Assembly: GCF_013284245.2 (NCBI RefSeq)
Contig: NZ_CP085876.1
Coordinates: 5,482,001-5,546,000, forward strand
Direction: 5' to 3'
Length of the DNA: 64,000 nucleotides
From: Brevibacillus sp. DP1.3A
GTDB taxonomy: Bacteria > Bacillota > Bacilli > Brevibacillales > Brevibacillaceae
The position numbers were made by a program, and so were the translations under genes. Of the stretch, positions 59,419 to 64,000 are shown in pieces. The notes below the pieces were generated by a model, which was given only the letters and a program-made list of their open reading frames with translations, made no database searches and was not told the origin of the DNA. The stretch's first letter is position 1. Each line of letters starts with the position of its first letter.

Positions 59419-60915
59419 TCAACCAACAACTTCTGTCTTCTGGACCTCTTTCAAACCGTTAGGCAACCAGACGCGAAACACGGTCCCAGTTCCCAAGCTG
59501 CTTTGTACGTCAATTTTTCCACGATGATTTTCTACGATGGATTGGGTGATCGACAGCCCCAAGCCAGCACCTCCGCTTTTGCGTGCGCGTGAGGATTCAA
59601 TCCGATAGAAACGGTCGAATACATGCGGGACATGCTCCGGTGCGATCCCTGCCCCATTATCTCTGAACGTCAGTTCAATCCCATTGGCAATCTTGCTCAA
59701 TGTAAGCTCGATCTCACCGTTCACAGGGTCAGTATGCTGCACCGCATTTTGAAACAGATTGAGAATAACTTGCTTCATTCCGTCACAATCGAAAGTAGCC
59801 GTAACATTCGGTTCTACGCGGAAATGAACGTTTCGGTCACCTGCCAGGACCATGAGCTGCGATTCCATACTGTGCACGACCGCGTCCAACTGCCCTTCTT
59901 GCAAAAGAAAAGCCGGTTCCCGATCCATCCGAGCCAGGTAGAGCAAATCATTAACCAGTTTGTTCAGCCGCTCTGTCTCGCCGTACATGCTTTTCAAAGC
60001 TTTCTGCAAATGTTCGGGATTTGCCGCCGCACCGCGTAGCAGCACCTCCAAAAAACCATGGATGGATGTCAGCGGTGTTCGCAATTCGTGCGAAGCGTCT
60101 GCTACAAAGCGTCGCATCCGTTCTCCAGCTTCTTGCTCGATTTTAAAGGAGGTTTCCAACCGCTCCAGCATTCCGTTAAAGACCGCCGATAATTGATCAA
60201 TCTCCATTTGGCCTTGATCCATCGGCAGTCGTTCATCCAAATTACCCGCATTAATCCGCTCAACTGTAACCTCAATACGAGAAAGTGGGTTCAGCGTACG
60301 GCGGAGCACAGGCACATAGGTTAACAAGCCAATTAGCAAGGCGAGTGCAGATGCAGAGAAGAAAATGATCAGCTGTGGAAATAGCACTTCCCGCATCGAG
60401 CCGACAGGTGTACTCAGTTGTACGATTCCTTGCAGCTGTTCAGGTGATTTGATAGGTGCCAGCACGACTAAATAATCCTTCCCAGTGCTACCTTCCAAAA
60501 TTTTATATTTAAAAGTGCATACGCCACTAGCTAAGATCTCGCGGTATAAACTATCAGGAAAGCGTGGGGAATAGCCTTCGCTCGGATTCGCAAACAGCTC
60601 CGTCACATTGGCGTCGTTATCAATAAAGGCATACTTGATATCAGGTGTACGCAAGGAGAGCAACGCGCTGACATACTGATCGTATTTCGGGAGCGTTTCC
60701 GTATCTTCCAAGACCTGATAAGGAACGGTAACTGCCAGATTTAACAAGCTTTCCGCTTTGCTGCGAAACAAGAACTGCTCCATCAATAAGTATTGAATCA
60801 TGCCGATTAGAAGCAGCAACCCAGATAAGATAAATAACGAACGTGACAAAAGCTGATAACGCAAAGAGTTCGGTTCTAGGAAGGCGGCCCATTGATTGTT
60901 TCGATTCATCGTCAT
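59419..60915 (-). CDS. Sensor histidine kinase (EnvZ/BaeS-type)
   Basis: 498 residues. Two membrane helices (SLFILSGLLLLIGMIQYLLM; PQLIIFFSASALALLIGLLT) enclose an extracytoplasmic sensor of about 130 residues. Then HAMP (LRRTLNPLSRIEVTVERINA), HisKA with FVADASHELRTPLTSIHGFL (His at about 277), and HATPase_c: LNLFQNAVQHTD (N box), DNGAGI, GGAGLGLSI. Overlaps its regulator gene by four bases. The likely target is the divergent YceI-like gene. Confidence 0.93.
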   Translation of the reverse strand: MTMNRNNQWAAFLEPNSLRYQLLSRSLFILSGLLLLIGMIQYLLMEQFLFRSKAESLLNLAVTVPYQVLEDTETLPKYDQYVSALLSLRTPDIKYAFIDNDANVTELFANPSEGYSPRFPDSLYREILASGVCTFKYKILEGSTGKDYLVVLAPIKSPEQLQGIVQLSTPVGSMREVLFPQLIIFFSASALALLIGLLTYVPVLRRTLNPLSRIEVTVERINAGNLDERLPMDQGQMEIDQLSAVFNGMLERLETSFKIEQEAGERMRRFVADASHELRTPLTSIHGFLEVLLRGAAANPEHLQKALKSMYGETERLNKLVNDLLYLARMDREPAFLLQEGQLDAVVHSMESQLMVLAGDRNVHFRVEPNVTATFDCDGMKQVILNLFQNAVQHTDPVNGEIELTLSKIANGIELTFRDNGAGIAPEHVPHVFDRFYRIESSRARKSGGAGLGLSITQSIVENHRGKIDVQSSLGTGTVFRVWLPNGLKEVQKTEVVG

Positions 60916-61595
60916 ACAAAATCAACCCGATAGCCCGCACCGCGCAATGTGCGAATGATTCGATGCTGACGATCGTTCAGTTTGTCACGCAGGGAGCGAA
61001 TATACACCTCGACAATGTTCTCCTCCCCACCGAAATCATAGCCCCACACGTTATCCAAAATCATTGGTTTACTCAGCACCAAGCCGTGATTCGTCACCAA
61101 ATATTTCAGCAAAGAGTATTCCGTTGGCGATAGCTCTAGAAGCGTTTCCTCGTAGGTAATTTCCTTTCGCCTGTCATCGATCTGGAAGGGGCCGAGATGT
61201 ACCTTGGAGAGCAGATGTGGGTAATGATTGCGAATGCGCGCATGAATACGGGCAAGTAGCTCCTCAAAGCTAAACGGCTTGATCATATAATCATCGGCAC
61301 CAAGCGTCAGCCCTTTTACCCGATCCTCCACGTCTTCTCTGGCTGTCAGCATGATCGTTGCTACATTCTGTATCTTTTTCAACATCCGGCATACCTCGAA
61401 GCCGTCCATGCCTGGCATCATCACATCGAGAATGACGACATGGGGCTGATGCTCCTTTACCATGGTCACGGCAGTCATCCCATCTTGTGCCGTCAATACT
61501 TGAAAACCTTCATTTTCAAGACCCATCTCCAAAAATTGCAGGATGGTCGGTTCATCATCGACAAGCAATATTTTAATGCCTTTGTTTAGGCTCAT
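60912..61595 (-). CDS. OmpR-family response regulator
   Basis: 227 residues. Receiver domain with DDEP acidic pair, phosphorylation Asp in VVILDVMMPGMDGFE at about 58, and the KPF lysine (MIKPFSFEELLARI). C-terminal winged helix (LELSPTEYSLLKYLVTNHGL; NIVEVYIRSLRDKLNDRQHR then RIIRTLRGAGYRVDF). ATG at 61595 is preferred over a GTG three codons upstream. Predicted to bind the CTTTCA repeats at 61752-61779. Confidence 0.93.
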   Translation of the reverse strand: MSLNKGIKILLVDDEPTILQFLEMGLENEGFQVLTAQDGMTAVTMVKEHQPHVVILDVMMPGMDGFEVCRMLKKIQNVATIMLTAREDVEDRVKGLTLGADDYMIKPFSFEELLARIHARIRNHYPHLLSKVHLGPFQIDDRRKEITYEETLLELSPTEYSLLKYLVTNHGLVLSKPMILDNVWGYDFGGEENIVEVYIRSLRDKLNDRQHRIIRTLRGAGYRVDFV

Positions 61596-61751
61596 TTCTT
61601 TCACCTCACCTCTATTTTACCTGAACAGGCCAAGAGTAGCTGAATGTTTGCTGAATATGCCCTGAGTACGAGCTGAAAGCTTTTGATAGTACAGCAACCC
61701 AATAAATGTAAATTTAATATAAAAAACGTTGATAATTCTCTTACCATTGCA

Positions 61752-61779
61752 CTTTCAACAAACTTTCAGCCAGCTTTCA
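61752..61779. promoter_or_regulatory. Three CTTTCA direct repeats with 11-bp period, likely response-regulator operator
   Basis: CTTTCA at 61752, 61763 and 61774, one helical turn apart, ending where the -35 of a CATAAT (61802-61807) promoter would lie. Reverse copies (TGAAAG) occur near 61671. The layout is that of OmpR/PhoP-type activator sites in front of the YceI-like gene. Confidence 0.65.
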
Positions 61780-61871
61780 AGCCCCACTCAGCTTCCTCTC
61801 TCATAATGATCCCTGCGTAGTCAAATACATACGACAATCTGAACACTTCAAAACATGGAGGTTATACAATA

Positions 61872-62558
61872 ATGAAAAAGAATTCGGTTATCCTGACAGC
61901 ATCAGTTGCCACGCTTGTGGTCGGTATCGGAGGTTACATGCTCTATGACTATTTCGTGGGAAACCATGTGGAGATTCAGCCTGCAGCTGCGGTAACCACA
62001 GCCTCATCTACCGCTTTGTCAACACCTTTGACAGCAGATCAACTGAATAAAAAATGGACAATCAATGACCAGTCCAAAGTCTATTTCTCCGTAACTACGT
62101 CGAAAGAAACGGTAAACTTTGAAATGGACGGCATTACTGGTAGCTGGGATGTAAACCTCTCTGCACCAGATCAAATGAAAGCAACAGCTTCCGCAGACTT
62201 GAATAAGCTGAACTCCGGTAATGAAAAGCGCGACACCCATATCAAATCTCCAGATTACTTTGATACAGCCGTGAACCCTGCAGCTACATTTGAAGCGAAA
62301 TCTTTTGAGAACTGGCCAACCACTTGGACAGAAGGCCAAAAAGCTTCGTTCACCATCAATGGCGTCCTGACCGTAAAAGGACTTGCCAAAGACGTGAAAA
62401 TTAATGCTGACGCGATTTATTCCCAAGGCAAGCTGCAGTTGGAAGGAACGTCCGTCGTAACGTTTGGTGACTTCGGATTGACTAGCCCTCATACAATCGT
62501 GGCCAAAACGGAAGAAAACATTAACATTACATTGCGACTCGCGCTGGATGCTGTTTAA
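61872..62558 (+). CDS. YceI family protein, membrane-anchored
   Basis: 228 residues: an N-terminal anchor (VILTASVATLVVGIGGYMLY), a Ser/Thr/Ala linker, then a YceI beta-barrel (KWTINDQSKVYFSVTTSKET; FEMDGITGSWDVNLSAPDQM; HIKSPDYFDTAVNPAATFEA; NGVLTVKGLAKDVKINADAI). YceI proteins bind isoprenoid or amide lipids. Divergent from the two-component system and preceded by its likely operator. TGGAGGTTATACAATA before the ATG. Confidence 0.88.
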   Translation: MKKNSVILTASVATLVVGIGGYMLYDYFVGNHVEIQPAAAVTTASSTALSTPLTADQLNKKWTINDQSKVYFSVTTSKETVNFEMDGITGSWDVNLSAPDQMKATASADLNKLNSGNEKRDTHIKSPDYFDTAVNPAATFEAKSFENWPTTWTEGQKASFTINGVLTVKGLAKDVKINADAIYSQGKLQLEGTSVVTFGDFGLTSPHTIVAKTEENINITLRLALDAV

Positions 62559-62588
62559 TCAATCGCTTTTCGCAGGAATTGCTTCGAG

Positions 62589-62616
62589 AGACGTCTGACA
62601 TTCACAGACGTCTTTT
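62589..62616 (+). terminator. Terminator after the YceI-like gene
   Basis: Perfect AGACGTCTG/CAGACGTCT stem and T6 tail. Confidence 0.88.
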
Positions 62617-62640
62617 TTCACAGTTTTTTACATTGTAATA

Positions 62641-62669
62641 TTGACATTGTTAAAACGTTATCATAACAT
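62641..62669 (+). promoter_or_regulatory. Promoter and palindrome before the Nudix/pncA unit
   Basis: TTGACA, 17-bp spacer, TAACAT. A GTTAT-C-ATAAC palindrome (62657-62667) overlaps the -10 box and could be an operator for the NrtR-like protein. Confidence 0.6.
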
Positions 62670-62712
62670 AAAAGCATGATATCAGATTCGAGCAAACGGA
62701 AAGGATGATCTT

Positions 62713-63501
62713 GTGAGTACGTCACCCCTTCGAGCCAAACGCATCCACTATCGTACCAAAAAGTACCGCTCGCCGGATGGACTTCCTACAGATATTTGCC
62801 TCTTTACGATCCTTTCCATCCCGCGCCAAACGAAAACAAAATCACTGCCACTCAAGCAATTGGCCGTCCTTTTGATCAAGCGAAAAAGCGATACATTTGG
62901 AGAGCAATGGGCCTTACCCGGCGGATTTTCCCATGAATCGGAGACACTGGACGAATGCGCCTATCGTGAATTGAAAGAAGAGACGAATATTGACCGCGAT
63001 GTACACATCGAGCAGTTGAAGACGTACTACAAGCCAGGTAGAGACCCTCGTGGTTGGATCCCGAGTGTTGCCTATGTCTCCCTCGTTCATGAAGATTTAT
63101 TGAAACACACACAGGCTAGCGACGATGCATCAGACGCGCTGCTGTTTCCGATTGAAGAAGCTTTTGCCCTCAACCTTGCTTTTGATCATCGTGAAATTTT
63201 GACTGACGCCTTACAGCGAGTTCGTGAGCAGATGCTGCAAACGACTATCGCCAAAGCGTTTTTGCCAGATGAGTTTACCTTGAGCGAACTGCTGCAAGTG
63301 ATCGAGACCGTCGTTCCGTCCTTTTCGGCAAAAGATCGCGGAAATTTCGAGCGGCGCTTGCTTGCGACAACCAGACGGCAAGGATTGCTCGAGCCAGTTC
63401 TATCAGCTGACGGACAGCCTGTCTACTCGACCGAGTTTTCGAATTCACCAGCCAAGCTCTATCGCTTTACAGGCTTTACCCCAACTGCCATGATTTACTG
63501 A
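62713..63501 (+). CDS. Nudix hydrolase with C-terminal winged helix (NrtR-like)
   Basis: 262 residues from a GTG behind AAAGGATGATC. Nudix box GGFSHESETLDECAYRELKE then ETNID at about 75-100, with all acidic ligands present, so catalysis is possible. The last about 85 residues form a winged-helix-like unit (EFTLSELLQVIETVVPSFSA; GNFERRLLATTRRQGLLEPV). This is the NrtR/Nudix-related regulator layout, which controls NAD synthesis in response to ADP-ribose. A nicotinamidase-like gene follows at 28 bp, matching that role. Confidence 0.85.
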   Translation: MSTSPLRAKRIHYRTKKYRSPDGLPTDICLFTILSIPRQTKTKSLPLKQLAVLLIKRKSDTFGEQWALPGGFSHESETLDECAYRELKEETNIDRDVHIEQLKTYYKPGRDPRGWIPSVAYVSLVHEDLLKHTQASDDASDALLFPIEEAFALNLAFDHREILTDALQRVREQMLQTTIAKAFLPDEFTLSELLQVIETVVPSFSAKDRGNFERRLLATTRRQGLLEPVLSADGQPVYSTEFSNSPAKLYRFTGFTPTAMIY

Positions 63502-63529
63502 AAAAGTCCACATTCAGGAGGTTTTTGCC

Positions 63530-64000
63530 ATGAAAGCTTTGATTGTGATCGACTACACGAATGATTTTGTCGCGACAGATGGTGCATTGACTTGTGGAGA
63601 GCCTGGTCAGGCTATTGAAAGACGCATTGGAGAGCTGATCCGCGACTTCCTCGCAGAAGGCGACTTTGTCGTCATGGCAGTCGACGCTCATCGCGAGCAG
63701 GACCCGTATCACCCTGAGACAGGACTCTACCCTCCGCACAACATTATCGGGACGGCTGGACGGAATTTGTATGGCAGCATTCAGGAGATTTACGAGGAAT
63801 TCGAAGATACGATTCACTGGATGGATAAGACGCGCTACAGTGCTTTCCAAGGTACCGACCTTGCGCTATTGTTGCGTACGAGAGGTATTACCGAGATTCA
63901 TCTGGTAGGTGTCTGCACGGACATTTGTGTACTCCATACAGCGATTGAAGGCTTCTATAACGGCTTTTCTGTCGTCATCCACGAGGATGCTGTAGCGAGC
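63530..64000 (+). CDS. pncA: Nicotinamidase/isochorismatase family cysteine hydrolase (partial)
   Basis: 157 codons are present and the gene runs off the window. Catalytic Asp in LIVIDYTNDFV (about 9), metal ligands DAHREQDPYHPE (Asp/His), TRYSAF with the Lys before it (WMDKTRYSAF), and the nucleophile in LVGVCTDICVLHTA. Converts nicotinamide to nicotinate in NAD salvage. AGGAGG precedes the ATG; second gene of the Nudix unit. Confidence 0.88.
   Translation, partial: MKALIVIDYTNDFVATDGALTCGEPGQAIERRIGELIRDFLAEGDFVVMAVDAHREQDPYHPETGLYPPHNIIGTAGRNLYGSIQEIYEEFEDTIHWMDKTRYSAFQGTDLALLLRTRGITEIHLVGVCTDICVLHTAIEGFYNGFSVVIHEDAVAS

Overview
The window looks like a chromosome segment of an aerobic, endospore-forming, low-to-mid-GC Bacillota of the Brevibacillus/Paenibacillus type, most likely Brevibacillus. 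The reasons are the strong Gram-positive ribosome binding sites, a spoVR gene, a Rok-like regulator, a Cys/His-rich coat-like protein, T-box and lysine riboswitch control, PerR/Fur/Fnr-type boxes and an alaR-alaT pair. The genus is an inference; no rRNA is present.

Positions 1-14411 hold an AT-rich accessory island inserted at the 5' end of spoVR. A 174-bp direct repeat (34-207 and 14238-14411) carries the spoVR ribosome binding site and first codons. The left copy is joined to the rest of spoVR; the right copy is a 42-codon stump. Between them are a giant DUF4011-helicase-nuclease (Hhe-like), a McrC/McrB pair with a cytosine-5 methyltransferase (LlaJI-like restriction-modification), an IS3-family element that splits a terminator, a 746-residue zinc-ribbon protein with a probable Mrr-like nuclease end, and small genes. 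No integrase is visible.

Positions 14.5-15.8 kb hold a secreted protein of unknown function with a tiny membrane protein that would start at ATT (possible toxin and immunity pair) and a 60-residue hydrophobic peptide gene. From 15.9 to 33.3 kb are housekeeping and accessory genes: DUF423 protein, HelD, DoxX, a branched polyamine synthase (bpsA) behind a structured leader, an MFS/ArsR pair, YfhP-like hydrolase, PepF, an NAPE-PLD-like hydrolase, a Crp/Fnr regulator next to flavohaemoglobin hmp with an Fnr box, and a MocR regulator facing a PNPOx-family protein.

Positions 33.4-42 kb form a molybdenum-cofactor and formate-type cluster: mobB, moeA, an FdhF/YdeP oxidoreductase, a DUF2294 protein, an OFA-family transporter, fdhD and mobA. 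Two related attenuator-like leaders, each with two small C-G-loop hairpins and a terminator, precede the transporter and the oxidoreductase. A PerR-type dps gene, a Rok-like protein and a DAACS symporter follow.

Positions 45-64 kb hold a BtrH-like/APH-like pair, a BhlA holin-like gene next to an XRE-ImmA-pseudo-S24 regulatory trio, a lysine riboswitch with lysP, a Fur-box-controlled TolC-like secreted protein, an APH(6)-like kinase, alaR-alaT behind a T-box, a two-component system opposite a YceI-family lipid-binding-like protein with 11-bp-spaced operator repeats, and a Nudix/NrtR-like gene with pncA running off the end. Two copies of a dispersed ~200-bp palindromic element (24014-24225 and 57093-57290) keep their stems although the stem sequences differ.
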